From Mycobacterium sp. MYCO198283 (lineage in GTDB: Bacteria > Actinomycetota > Actinomycetes > Mycobacteriales > Mycobacteriaceae): a stretch of 64,000 nt of DNA. This document shows positions 49,738 through 58,479 of the stretch, piece by piece (the first letter of the stretch is position 1; each line of letters starts with the position of its first letter). The stretch covers positions 62,001 to 126,000 of the forward strand of contig NZ_JAJQJI010000003.1 in assembly GCF_021213805.1 (NCBI RefSeq), in the 5' to 3' direction. The translations under genes were made by a program, and so were the position numbers. Below the pieces are notes generated by a model. That model was not told the DNA's origin and ran no database searches. It saw only the letters and a list, made by a program, of their open reading frames with translations.

Positions 49738-51504
49738 ATGTCGCCGCTGAACGTCGCCGCCGTCGCCAATCACGCCGCCGCGAAGGCCAAGCAGTACGCA
49801 GGGCGGGGAGCCGCGGAGCTGCACTACGCGCGCAAGATGTTGGAGGCGGGCGCGTTCAAGGTCGAGCCGCCGCAGCACGTCGCCGCCATGGTCGCCGACA
49901 TCGTCCGGTGGGGCGAGTTCGGGATGCTGCCTGCGCTCAACGCCCGCCGGACCCCGCACAAGGCCGCGGTGATCGACGACGAGGGCGAGTTCACCTACGC
50001 CGAGCTCGACGCTGCGGCGCACGCCGTGGGCAACGCGCTGCTCAAGAAGGGCGTCACCGGCGGCGACGGGGTGGCGATCCTCGCCCGCAACAGCCGCTGG
50101 TTCCTGGTCGCGGTGTACGGCGCGGCCCGGGCCGGGGCGCGGATCATCCTGCTGAACAACGAGTTCTCGGCGCCGCAGATCAAAGAGGTGTCCGAACGCG
50201 AGGGCGCCAAGGTGCTCATCTACGACGACGAGTACACCGCCGCGGTCGCCAAGGCCGAGCCCGAGCTGGGCAAGCTGCGCGCGCTGGGCACCAACCCCGA
50301 TTCCGACAAGCCGTCGGGCAGCGCCGACGAGACGCTGGCCGACCTGGTGGCCCGCAGCGATTCCACGCCGGCGCCCAAGGTGACCAAGCATTCCTCGATC
50401 ATCATCCTCACCAGCGGCACCACCGGCACCCCCAAGGGCGCCAACCGCGGCACCCCGCCGTCGCTGGCGCCGATCGGCGGCATCCTGTCGCACGTGCCGT
50501 TCAAGTCCGGTGAGGTCACCTCGCTGCCGGCGCCGATGTTCCACGCCCTGGGCTACCTGCACGCGACCATCGCGATCATGCTCGGCTCGACGCTGGTGCT
50601 GCGGCGCAAGTTCAAGCCCGTCACCGTGTTGGAGGACTTGGAGAAGCATCGGGCCACCGCGATGGTGGTAGTGCCCGTGATGCTGTCGCGCATCCTCGAC
50701 GCGCTGGAGAAGATGGAGCGCAAGCCCGACCTGTCGAACCTGCGGATCGTGTTCGTTTCCGGCTCGCAGCTGGGCGCCGAGCTGGCGCAGCGGGCGATGC
50801 GCGACCTGGGCCCGGTGGTCTACAACATGTACGGCTCCACCGAGATCGCGTTCGCGAGCATCGCCCGCCCGCAGGACCTGCAGAAGAACCCGGCGACCGT
50901 CGGGCCGGTGATCAAGGGCGTCAAGGTGCGCATCCTCGACGAGCACGGGAAGGACGTGCCGCGGGGCGAGGTGGGCCGCATCTTCGTCGGCAACACCTTC
51001 CCGTTCGAGGGGTATACCGGCGGCGGCGGCAAGCAGATCGTCGACGGCCTGCTGTCGTCGGGCGACATGGGCTACCTCGACGAGGACGGCCTGCTGTACG
51101 TCACCGGCCGCGACGACGAGATGATCGTGTCGGGCGGCGAGAACGTGTTCCCCGCCGAGGTCGAGGACCTCATCAGCGGCCACCCCGAGGTCGTCGAGGC
51201 CACCGCGCTCGGCGTCGAGGACAAGGAGTGGGGCGCGCGGCTGCGGGCGTTCGTCGTGCTGCGCGACGGCGCCACCGTCGACGAGGACGGCATCAAGGCC
51301 TATGTGCGCGAACACCTGGCGCGGTACAAGGTGCCGCGGGAGGTGGTGTTCCTCGACGAGCTGCCGCGCAACCCGACCGGCAAGATCCTCAAGCGGGAGC
51401 TGCGGAAGGTTTCGGTCGGCGGAGCCGACGATCAGGCCCCGGTGGACGGAGCCGACGACACCCCGTCCGACGGCCGGTCGGACACGCCCGCCGAGGCGAC
51501 GTAG
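49738..51504 (+). CDS. fadD2: Long-chain acyl-CoA synthetase FadD2
   Basis: This 588-residue adenylate-forming enzyme has the P-loop ILTSGTTGTPKGANRG, NMYGSTEIAFAS, the hinge GDMGYLDEDGLLYVTGRDDEMIVSGGENVFP and the catalytic Lys in NPTGKILKREL. It makes acyl-CoA from fatty acids. Place and order match Rv0270, which is shorter; the excess is an acidic tail after the catalytic lysine (GADDQAPVDGADDTPSDGRS). ATG 49738 is used; a GTG at 49702 has no family support. The stop directly abuts the stop of the next gene. Confidence 0.9.
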   Translation: MSPLNVAAVANHAAAKAKQYAGRGAAELHYARKMLEAGAFKVEPPQHVAAMVADIVRWGEFGMLPALNARRTPHKAAVIDDEGEFTYAELDAAAHAVGNALLKKGVTGGDGVAILARNSRWFLVAVYGAARAGARIILLNNEFSAPQIKEVSEREGAKVLIYDDEYTAAVAKAEPELGKLRALGTNPDSDKPSGSADETLADLVARSDSTPAPKVTKHSSIIILTSGTTGTPKGANRGTPPSLAPIGGILSHVPFKSGEVTSLPAPMFHALGYLHATIAIMLGSTLVLRRKFKPVTVLEDLEKHRATAMVVVPVMLSRILDALEKMERKPDLSNLRIVFVSGSQLGAELAQRAMRDLGPVVYNMYGSTEIAFASIARPQDLQKNPATVGPVIKGVKVRILDEHGKDVPRGEVGRIFVGNTFPFEGYTGGGGKQIVDGLLSSGDMGYLDEDGLLYVTGRDDEMIVSGGENVFPAEVEDLISGHPEVVEATALGVEDKEWGARLRAFVVLRDGATVDEDGIKAYVREHLARYKVPREVVFLDELPRNPTGKILKRELRKVSVGGADDQAPVDGADDTPSDGRSDTPAEAT

Positions 51505-52548
51505 CTACGCCGAGCGCCGCTGCCGGCGGTGCCGGTAGGCGGCGGCGGCGACGGTGAGCGCGACGGCGCCGACCGCCCAGATTGCCAACACGACGACGTT
51601 CGGCGCGGCGCCGACGCCGTCGAAGTACACGATGCGCCGGATGGCGTCGGTGCCCGCGCCGTTGGGCAGCGCGCTGCTGATCGCGCGCCAGAACGGCGGC
51701 AGCAGGCCGGGCTGGTAGGCGCCGCCGGCCGACGGGTTGCCCAGGATCACGAACAGCAGCACCGTGAGCCCGATGCCGAACACCCCGAACAGCATCTGCA
51801 GCGCGATCGTGACCGCGGCGGCGACCAGGGAGACGAGCGCGCCGATGCCGGCGATCGGCCAGAAGTGGCCGGCCATCGCGTGCAGCAGCGGTCCGGCGAT
51901 CAGCGCGCCGCCCAGCCCGCTGAGCAGGCTGTAGGGCACGGTGGCGCCCAGTCGCCACAGCGCGCGCGGGAAGTTCGCCGGCCGGGCGCCCTTGGCGATG
52001 CCGAGCATCGAGCCGAACAGGTAGCCGCCCACCGCCCAGCCGACGACGAGGTAGAAGCCCGACAGGCCGCGCGCGTCGCCCGGCTGCACCGGCACGACGT
52101 CGTCGACGGTAACCGTGCGCCGCTGCTGCAGGTCGGCCTGCTCGAAGAGCTGCTCGACGGCGGCGGCGATCGACGTGCCGCCGCCCGACGCCACCAGCAG
52201 CGTGTCCGCGGGCTGCGCGGCGTCGACCACGAAGACGGCGGAGGTCTCGCCGCGGCGCAGCGCCTCGCGGGCAGCGTCCACGTCGTCGGACGTGACGGCG
52301 TTGACGGGTTCGCCGGTGATGTGGTTCAGCCGGTCGACCACCTGCCCGGCGACCGGCGGGGGCGCGACCACGGTGACCGGGATGCGGTGGGGCGCCGGGG
52401 CGTGGAACGCGCCGATGTAGGACAGGATGAACGCGAACTGCAGGGCGAGGACGCCGATGCCGAGCGCCAGGCTGCGCGGTGAGACGGCGTCCCGAAACCG
52501 GTCCGCGACGGTCTCCGGTGGTTCGGGCGCGACGTGTCGGTTGGTCAT
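51505..52548 (-). CDS. ABC-2/YhgE-type membrane protein
   Basis: This 347-residue protein has one N-terminal helix (about 27-48), an extracytoplasmic domain of about 130 residues (HRIPVTVVAPPPVAGQVVDRLN) and five to six helices at the C-terminal half. The plan fits DUF3533/ABC-2-type permeases of the YhgE group. No ATPase gene is adjacent. It follows fadE6 on the same strand by 19 bp, so the two may be an operon. Transported substrate unknown. Confidence 0.75.
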   Translation of the reverse strand: MTNRHVAPEPPETVADRFRDAVSPRSLALGIGVLALQFAFILSYIGAFHAPAPHRIPVTVVAPPPVAGQVVDRLNHITGEPVNAVTSDDVDAAREALRRGETSAVFVVDAAQPADTLLVASGGGTSIAAAVEQLFEQADLQQRRTVTVDDVVPVQPGDARGLSGFYLVVGWAVGGYLFGSMLGIAKGARPANFPRALWRLGATVPYSLLSGLGGALIAGPLLHAMAGHFWPIAGIGALVSLVAAAVTIALQMLFGVFGIGLTVLLFVILGNPSAGGAYQPGLLPPFWRAISSALPNGAGTDAIRRIVYFDGVGAAPNVVVLAIWAVGAVALTVAAAAYRHRRQRRSA

Positions 52549-52567
52549 GGGGTCAGGGATCCTGGCG

Positions 52568-54766
52568 TTACGGGTCGCGCGGCAGACCCAGCAGCCGCTC
52601 GGCGATGATGTTGCACTGCACTTCGGTGGTGCCGCCGTAGATGGTGGTCGCGCGGCTGCCCAGCAGGTATTCCACCCATTTGCCCTGCAGCTCGTTGTTG
52701 TCGCCTATCGCGCCGTCGAAGCCGAAGGACTCCACCGCGAACTCGGCGTAGCCCTGGCCGGTGCGCATCGACAGCAGCTTCGAGATGGCCGCCGACGGCA
52801 TCGGATCGCCACCGGAGAGCGTCAGCAGCGTCTGGCGCATGTTCATGATCTTCGCGGCGTGTCCCTCCGCGATGAGCTGCCCGGCGCGGTTCTGCGCGAT
52901 CTGGTCGAAGTGCCCGTCCCGCACGAAGCCCACCAGCCCGTCGAGGTTGGCCAGAAACGGCGGCTCGCTGCTGCCGATGGAGACGCGCTCGTTGGTAAGC
53001 GTGTTGCGGCTGACCTCCCAGCCGCGGTTGACCTCGCCGAGCACCAGCTCGTCGGGGATGAAGACGTCGTCGATGAAGACGGTGTTGAACATCGCGTTGC
53101 CGGTCAGCTCCCGCAGCGGGGACACCGTGACGCCCTCGGCGTGCATGTCGAGCAGGAAGTAGGTGATGCCCTGATGTTTGGGCGCGCTCGGATCGGTGCG
53201 GGCCAGCAGCGCGCCCCACTGCGAGAACTGCGCGCCGGTGGTCCAGATCTTCTGCCCGGTGATGCGCCAGCCGCCGTCGACCTTGGTGGCCTTGGTGGCC
53301 AGGCTCGCCAGGTCGGAGCCGGCGCCGGGCTCGGAGAACAGCTGGCACCAGATCAGCTCGCCGCGGAACGTCGGCGGCAGGAAGCGCTGCTTCTGCTCCT
53401 CGGTGCCGTAGGCGACGATCGACGGCACGAGCCAGGCGGCGATACCGAGCTGCGGCCGCTTGACCCGCCCCGCGGCGAACTCCTGGGCGATGATGATCTG
53501 CTCGATCGGCTTGGCGTCGCGGCCCCACGGCTTCGGCAGGTGCGGCTGCACCCAGCCGCCCTCGGCGATCGCGGCGTCGCGCTCCTCGCGGGGGATCTGC
53601 TTGAGCGCAGCCACCTCTGCGCGGATCTCCTCGCGCAGCTTCTCGGTGTCGGGATCGAGGTCGATGGTGAGTTCCCGCATCCCGGTGGAGGTGGCGGTGT
53701 CGACGACGCGCTGCGGGTAGTCGGCGCGACGGCCGAACGCGGCGGCGATGCCCAGCGCGCGGCGGTAGTAGACGTTGGTGTCGTGCTCCCAGGTGAAACC
53801 GATGCCGCCGTGCACCTGGATGCATTCCTGCGCGCAGTGCTGGGCGGCGGCCGGCGCCAGGGTCGCGGCGACGGCGGCGGCGAACTCCACCTTCGGAGTC
53901 GTTGCGTCCCAGCCGTGTTCGCGCGCCTCGTCCAGCGCGCGGGCGGCGTCCCACACCGCGGCGGTGGCCCGCTCGGTGTCGGCGATCATTTCGGCGCACT
54001 TGTGCTTGATGGCCTGGAACTGGCCGATCGGGCGGCCGAACTGCTCGCGGATCTTCGCGTAGCCGGCGGCCTCGTCGGTGGCCCACTTCGCGACGCCGAC
54101 GGCCTCGGCCGACAGCAGCGTCGTGATGAGCGCCCGGGCGACGACCCCCTCGAGGTTCGACAGCACCCGGTCGTCGCCCACCTCGACGGCGTTGGCGCGG
54201 ACGTGGGCGATCGGGCGCAGCGGGTCGACCGCCTTGACGGGCTCGATCTCCAGGCGCTCGGCGTCGAGCACCACCCACTCGGTGGTGGATTCGATGGCCA
54301 CCGGCAGCACCAGCAGCGAGGCCTGCGCGGCCGCGGCGACGGAGCGGGCCTCGCCGCGGATGACCAGCGCGTCGCCCTGTCGGGTCGCGGTGAGGCCGGA
54401 GGCCAGCGCATAGGTGGCGATCGCGGCCCCGGACGCCAGGTCGGCGAGCAGCGGCGACGCTTCGTCGTGCGCGGCGATCAGCGCGCCGGCGATCACCGAC
54501 GGCACGAACGGTCCGGGCACGGCGCCGTAGCCGAACTCGGCGAGCACGACGGCCAGCTCCAGGATGCCGAAGCCCTGACCGCCCACCTGCTCGGACAGAT
54601 GCAGCCCCTGTAGGCCCTGTTCGGCGGCGCTGCGCCAGTACGGCGGGGGATTGTCCAGCGGCGTCTCGAGCGTCTCGTGGAGCAGCTCCGAGGGCGCCAC
54701 CCGCTCGACCAGCGAGCGGACCGAGTCGGCCAGGTCTTCGTGCTCAGGAGTGATTGCGATCGGCAT
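52568..54766 (-). CDS. fadE6: Two-domain acyl-CoA dehydrogenase FadE6
   Basis: This 732-residue protein holds two acyl-CoA dehydrogenase units (about 1-345 and 370-732). The first has KIREQFGRPIGQFQAIKH and VHGGIGFTWEHDTNVYYRRA; the second has WCQLFSEPGAGSDLASLATKA and YGGTTEVQCNIIAERLLGLPRDP. Length and position next to fadD2 match Rv0271c. It oxidises an unidentified acyl-CoA. A paralogue with the same fusion is at 880-3042. The ATG at 54766 has GAGGAGG in front. Confidence 0.9.
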   Translation of the reverse strand: MPIAITPEHEDLADSVRSLVERVAPSELLHETLETPLDNPPPYWRSAAEQGLQGLHLSEQVGGQGFGILELAVVLAEFGYGAVPGPFVPSVIAGALIAAHDEASPLLADLASGAAIATYALASGLTATRQGDALVIRGEARSVAAAAQASLLVLPVAIESTTEWVVLDAERLEIEPVKAVDPLRPIAHVRANAVEVGDDRVLSNLEGVVARALITTLLSAEAVGVAKWATDEAAGYAKIREQFGRPIGQFQAIKHKCAEMIADTERATAAVWDAARALDEAREHGWDATTPKVEFAAAVAATLAPAAAQHCAQECIQVHGGIGFTWEHDTNVYYRRALGIAAAFGRRADYPQRVVDTATSTGMRELTIDLDPDTEKLREEIRAEVAALKQIPREERDAAIAEGGWVQPHLPKPWGRDAKPIEQIIIAQEFAAGRVKRPQLGIAAWLVPSIVAYGTEEQKQRFLPPTFRGELIWCQLFSEPGAGSDLASLATKATKVDGGWRITGQKIWTTGAQFSQWGALLARTDPSAPKHQGITYFLLDMHAEGVTVSPLRELTGNAMFNTVFIDDVFIPDELVLGEVNRGWEVSRNTLTNERVSIGSSEPPFLANLDGLVGFVRDGHFDQIAQNRAGQLIAEGHAAKIMNMRQTLLTLSGGDPMPSAAISKLLSMRTGQGYAEFAVESFGFDGAIGDNNELQGKWVEYLLGSRATTIYGGTTEVQCNIIAERLLGLPRDP

Positions 54767-54809
54767 TCGTTGCCTCCTCGTCCCCGCTCGGGCCGCAACC
54801 CGATCAAAT

Positions 54810-54821
54810 AACCGGTCGGTT
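54810..54821. promoter_or_regulatory. Candidate TetR-type operator upstream of fadE6
   Basis: AACCG-GT-CGGTT has perfect 5-bp arms and lies 43 bp upstream of the fadE6 start. The ACCG-N2-CGGT core is common in TetR operators and is close to the site at 33649-33662. Confidence 0.4.
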
Positions 54822-54843
54822 GGGAGGAAGGATACCGAAGGAG

Positions 54844-55818
54844 TCAGCCCTGGCCGCCGTCGACCACGTCCACCAGGTCGTCGCCGGCGTAGAGCCGGCG
54901 GCAGTTGTCGACGGCGCGTTGCAGATAGCGCCGCATGGTGTCGGCGGTGTACCAGGTGACGTGCGGCGATACGACGGTGTTGGCGAGCCGCAGCAGCGGG
55001 TTGTCGGTGCTCACCGGCTCCTCGGCGAACACGTCGAGACCCGCCGCGCCCAGCCTGCCGTCGCGCAGCGCGTCGGCCAGCGCCGCCTCGTCGACGATCG
55101 CGCCGCGCGACGTGTTCACCAGCACCGCACCCGGTTTCAAGTGCGTCATCGCGTCGCCGTCGAGGAGGCCGGCGGTGGCGTCGGTCAGCGGCAGGTGCAG
55201 GCTGACGATGTCGGAGCTGCGCAACAGCTCGGCGAGCGGGCGCCAGGCCGGGCTGCCGTCGTCGCGGGTGCTGGTGTGCAGCACCGTCGCGTCCATCGCG
55301 GCGAGAATCCGTTCGACGCGCCGGGCGATGTTGCCGTAGCCCACCAGCCCGACGGTGCAGCTGCCGATGTCGCGCACCGTCTCGCCAAGCGCCGGATCGT
55401 TGGGCCAGCCGGTGCCGGCCCGCGTGCGCCGGTCCTGTTCGGGTAGGCGGCGCAGCGCGGCCAGCATCAGCAGCACCGTGCCCTCGGCGACCGACGGTGC
55501 GTTGGCGCCCGGCATGTTCGCGACCGCGACGCCCTGGCGGCGGGCCGCATCGACGTCGATCGTGTTGACCCCGGCGCCGAGCTTGTGGATGAGCCGCAGC
55601 CGCGGGGCGCGTGCGATGTCCCGGGCGCTGATCGGCCGCAGCACGTGCCAGATCACCTCGGCGGCGGGCAGCGCGCGGAAGAAGGCGTCGTCGTCGTGCT
55701 CGTCGCACCAGGTGATGTCCAGCCAGTCCGCGCGCACGCCGGCCTCTCCCAGCACGCGATGCACCGACGGGGTGGGCGTGAAGCGGGCGAGCACCGACAG
55801 CGGCGGCGGAGCGGGCAC
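54844..55818 (-). CDS. D-2-hydroxyacid dehydrogenase
   Basis: This 324-residue protein has the NAD-binding motif VGLVGYGNIARRVERIL and the three catalytic residues of the family: Arg in VNTSRGAIVDE, Glu in DVFAEEP and His in VVSPHVTW. It reduces a 2-oxo acid or oxidises a 2-hydroxy acid with NAD(H). Substrate unknown. It lies downstream of the TetR gene on the same strand and upstream of fadE6. Confidence 0.87.
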   Translation of the reverse strand: MPAPPPLSVLARFTPTPSVHRVLGEAGVRADWLDITWCDEHDDDAFFRALPAAEVIWHVLRPISARDIARAPRLRLIHKLGAGVNTIDVDAARRQGVAVANMPGANAPSVAEGTVLLMLAALRRLPEQDRRTRAGTGWPNDPALGETVRDIGSCTVGLVGYGNIARRVERILAAMDATVLHTSTRDDGSPAWRPLAELLRSSDIVSLHLPLTDATAGLLDGDAMTHLKPGAVLVNTSRGAIVDEAALADALRDGRLGAAGLDVFAEEPVSTDNPLLRLANTVVSPHVTWYTADTMRRYLQRAVDNCRRLYAGDDLVDVVDGGQG

Positions 55819-55840
55819 GTCGCGAGCGTAGTGCGGCCGT

Positions 55841-55860
55841 TCACCCTGCCTCCAGGGTGA
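55841..55860. terminator. Hairpin between tetR and the hydroxyacid dehydrogenase gene
   Basis: TCACCCTG-CCTC-CAGGGTGA is a perfect 8-bp inverted repeat with a 4-base loop, 25 bp after the TetR stop and 22 bp before the dehydrogenase start. It could be a terminator without U-tract or an operator for the next gene. Confidence 0.4.
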
Positions 55861-55885
55861 GCGCCAACGCAGCGACGCCGCCGCG

Positions 55886-56497
55886 TCAGCGGTACAGCCC
55901 CGGGTCGCCGAGCTGCTCGATGACGGCGGTGAGCTGGTCGACGAGCTCGTCGTTGGTCAGGCGCACAGCCCCGGCCAGCCACGCGCTCACCGTCTGCCCG
56001 ACGCCGCCGACGACGAAGTGCGCGGTGGCCTTGAGGCGCTCGTTGTCGCTCATCCGCAGCGCGTCGCGGGCGTGCCGGCCCGACAGCATCGCGAACAGCG
56101 CACCGGATTCGGCCCGCTTGCGCACCACCACGGCGTTGGCGAGCTGGGGGTCGAACAGCAGCCGGCCGATGCGGGGATCGCCGGCGATGGTCTCGACGAT
56201 GGTGGCCATGCCGGCCCGGGTCTGGTGCTCGGGCGGCGCGGCGGCGACGCTGGCCTGCGTGCGCTCGGCGAGGTCGGCGATCACCGCGTCGAAGATCGCG
56301 GCGGTGAAATCGTCGCGGTCGGTGAAGGATTCGTAGAAGTAGCGCGCCGCCACGCCGGCCCGGCGGCAGGCGCCGCGCACCGTCAGCTCCGTCAGGTCGG
56401 TGCCGGCGCCCAGGATGTCCAGGCCCGCCGCGAGCAGCCGCGCTCGCCGCCCCGCCAGCCGGTCGGCGGCGGCCACACCGGCGTAGGGACGGCTCAC
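55886..56497 (-). CDS. TetR-family regulator (Rv0273c-type)
   Basis: This protein of 203 residues has an N-terminal helix-turn-helix with LTVRGACRRAGVAARYFYESFTDRDDF and a C-terminal helical domain ending LGDPGLYR. GTG 56497 gives about the length of Rv0273c (206); ATG 56536 would add 13 residues. It is divergent from the MpaB-type gene, which may be its target. Confidence 0.8.
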   Translation of the reverse strand: MSRPYAGVAAADRLAGRRARLLAAGLDILGAGTDLTELTVRGACRRAGVAARYFYESFTDRDDFTAAIFDAVIADLAERTQASVAAAPPEHQTRAGMATIVETIAGDPRIGRLLFDPQLANAVVVRKRAESGALFAMLSGRHARDALRMSDNERLKATAHFVVGGVGQTVSAWLAGAVRLTNDELVDQLTAVIEQLGDPGLYR

Positions 56498-56587
56498 GTC
56501 CTCGATGTTGACACCACCGCGAAGCCGAGGCAACATCAGGAAACACGCGTTCGCAGATTTGCGCACGCCCGAGGCGAGGTGGCCGAC

Positions 56588-57472
56588 ATGACGGTGAGTG
56601 AATCGCTGAGCCGGGACGAGCGCCCGGCGGGTGCCCGGCCGCGGCGCACCCGGCGCGGCCCCGGTTTCGACGACGGCGTGATGGGTGTGGCGCTGCTCGC
56701 CGGCCCCGCCAACGTCATCATGGAGCTGTCGCGCCCCGGCGTCGGCTACGGCGTCATGGAGAGCCGGGTGGAGAGCGGACGGATCGACCGGCACCCGATC
56801 AAGCGGGCCCGCACCACGTTCACCTACATCGCCGTCGCCACCAAGGGCACCGACGCCCAGCGGGCCGCCTACCGCCGCGCGGTCAACGCGTCGCACGCGC
56901 AGGTGTACTCGACCGCGGAGAGCCCGGTCAGCTACAACGCCTTCGACAAGGACCTGCAGCTGTGGGTCGCGGCCTGCATCTATCGGGGCACCGTCGACAT
57001 CCTGCGGACGTTCGTCGGCGAGCTGGACGACGAGACGGCCGACCGCGTTTACCGGGAGAGCGCCGCGATCGGCACGACGCTGCAGGTGCCGCCGGACATG
57101 TGGCCGAAGGACCGCGCCGCCTTCGAGCGCTATTGGAACGACGCGCTCGCCGAGGTGCACATCGACGACGCGCTGCGCGAGTACCTGTATCCGATCGCTG
57201 CCGGCCGGGTGCCCGGTGTCCGGCTGCCATCGGCTGTGCAGCGCCGGCTGGACGAGGTGAACCTGTTGATCACCGCGGGCTTCCTGCCGCAGCGGTTCCG
57301 CGACGAGATGCACTTCGACTGGGACGACGACAAGCAGCGTCGGTGGGACCGGCTGATGGGCGCGGTGCGGGCGGTCAACAACGTGCTGCCGCGGGTCGTC
57401 CGGGAGTTCCCGTTCAATCTCTGCCTGGTGGACCTCGACCGGCGGATCCGGGCCGGCAAGCCGCTGATCTGA
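56588..57472 (+). CDS. MpaB/DUF2236-type oxygenase-like protein (Rv0276-type)
   Basis: This 294-residue protein has [24 protein letters not shown] near the start, [12 protein letters not shown], and [13 protein letters not shown], the pattern of the MpaB (rubber oxygenase/latex-clearing-like) family DUF2236, which is large in mycobacteria. Members can hold haem, but function in mycobacteria is unknown. ATG 56588 removes a long unrelated extension. It is followed 19 bp later by the methyltransferase gene. Confidence 0.78.
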   Translation: MTVSESLSRDERPAGARPRRTRRGPGFDDGVMGVALLAGPANVIMELSRPGVGYGVMESRVESGRIDRHPIKRARTTFTYIAVATKGTDAQRAAYRRAVNASHAQVYSTAESPVSYNAFDKDLQLWVAACIYRGTVDILRTFVGELDDETADRVYRESAAIGTTLQVPPDMWPKDRAAFERYWNDALAEVHIDDALREYLYPIAAGRVPGVRLPSAVQRRLDEVNLLITAGFLPQRFRDEMHFDWDDDKQRRWDRLMGAVRAVNNVLPRVVREFPFNLCLVDLDRRIRAGKPLI

Positions 57473-57491
57473 CCGGCCTAAGCTCTCGCTC

Positions 57492-58379
57492 ATGCGGTAC
57501 GAGGGCGACAGCTGGGACATCACCACGAGCGTGGGGTCCACCGCGCTCTTCGTCGCGGCGGCCCGGGCGCTGCACGCCCAGCGGCCGGACCCGCTGGCGG
57601 TCGACCCGTTCGCGGAGGTCTTCTGCCGCGCCGTCGGCGGCGACTGGGGCGCGCTGCTCGACGGCAACGCGCCCGAGCACGTCCTCGAATCCGAGTTCGG
57701 CCAGTTCTTCCGCACGTACCAGGGCGCGCGGACCCGCTACTTCGACGACTACCTGCTGCGGGCCGCCGCCGCCGGGATCCGGCAGGTGGTGATCCTCGCG
57801 GCCGGCCTCGACTCGCGGGCCTACCGGCTGGACTGGCCCGCCGGCACCCGGATCTTCGAGCTGGACCAACCGGCGGTGCTGCAGTTCAAGGCCGACGCGC
57901 TCGACGGAACGCCGCCACGGGCGAAGCGGCGGGCGGTTGCGGTCGACCTGCGCGAGGATTGGCCGACCGTGTTGCGGCAGCACGAATTCGACGGCGACGT
58001 GCCGACGGCGTGGCTGGCCGAGGGGCTGCTGATGTATCTGCCGGCCGCGGCGCAGGAGCAGTTGTTCGCCGGCATCGACGGCCTGTCGGCGCCGGGCAGC
58101 CACTGCGCGGTGGAGCAGGCCGCCCCGCTGCCCGCCGACGTGTTCGCGGCGGCGGCCGCGGAGGAAGCGGCCGACGCGCAGCGCCGCGGCACCTTCTTCA
58201 CGCTGATCTACAACGAGGACGTGCCCGCCGGACCGTGGTTCTCCGAGCGCGGCTGGCGGGCCGAGACCACGGCCCTGCCGCAGTACCTCCAGCAACTGGG
58301 TGAACCCGTGCCGGCGCCCGATGCCGAGCACGGGCCGATGATGCAGAACATGCGCCTGGTGAGTGCCGTCAAGCGCTGA
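57492..58379 (+). CDS. SAM-dependent methyltransferase, PPM1/LCMT-like (Rv0281-type)
   Basis: This 295-residue protein belongs to the mycobacterial family of putative O-methyltransferases: [36 protein letters not shown] (SAM site), [12 protein letters not shown] and [13 protein letters not shown]. Targets are unknown; relatives are often next to lipid or secretion genes. Rv0281 has the same place directly before ESX-3. It may be transcribed with the MpaB-type gene. Confidence 0.87.
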   Translation: MRYEGDSWDITTSVGSTALFVAAARALHAQRPDPLAVDPFAEVFCRAVGGDWGALLDGNAPEHVLESEFGQFFRTYQGARTRYFDDYLLRAAAAGIRQVVILAAGLDSRAYRLDWPAGTRIFELDQPAVLQFKADALDGTPPRAKRRAVAVDLREDWPTVLRQHEFDGDVPTAWLAEGLLMYLPAAAQEQLFAGIDGLSAPGSHCAVEQAAPLPADVFAAAAAEEAADAQRRGTFFTLIYNEDVPAGPWFSERGWRAETTALPQYLQQLGEPVPAPDAEHGPMMQNMRLVSAVKR

Positions 58380-58394
58380 CGGACGTCTCGACAG

Positions 58395-58413
58395 TTAGCT
58401 TAGGCAATGCTAA
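58395..58413. promoter_or_regulatory. IdeR-like iron box upstream of eccA3
   Basis: TTAGCTTAGGCAATGCTAA matches the IdeR consensus TTAGGTTAGGCTAACCTAA at 15 of 19 positions. It is 66 bp before the eccA3 start. In M. tuberculosis ESX-3 is repressed by IdeR when iron is sufficient. No Zur site was seen. Confidence 0.75.
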
Positions 58414-58479
58414 CGTCGCTGCGATTCCGGCGGGGCATCACAGCTTCGCGGGGGCTGACACTCGCAGGCATGGAGACCG

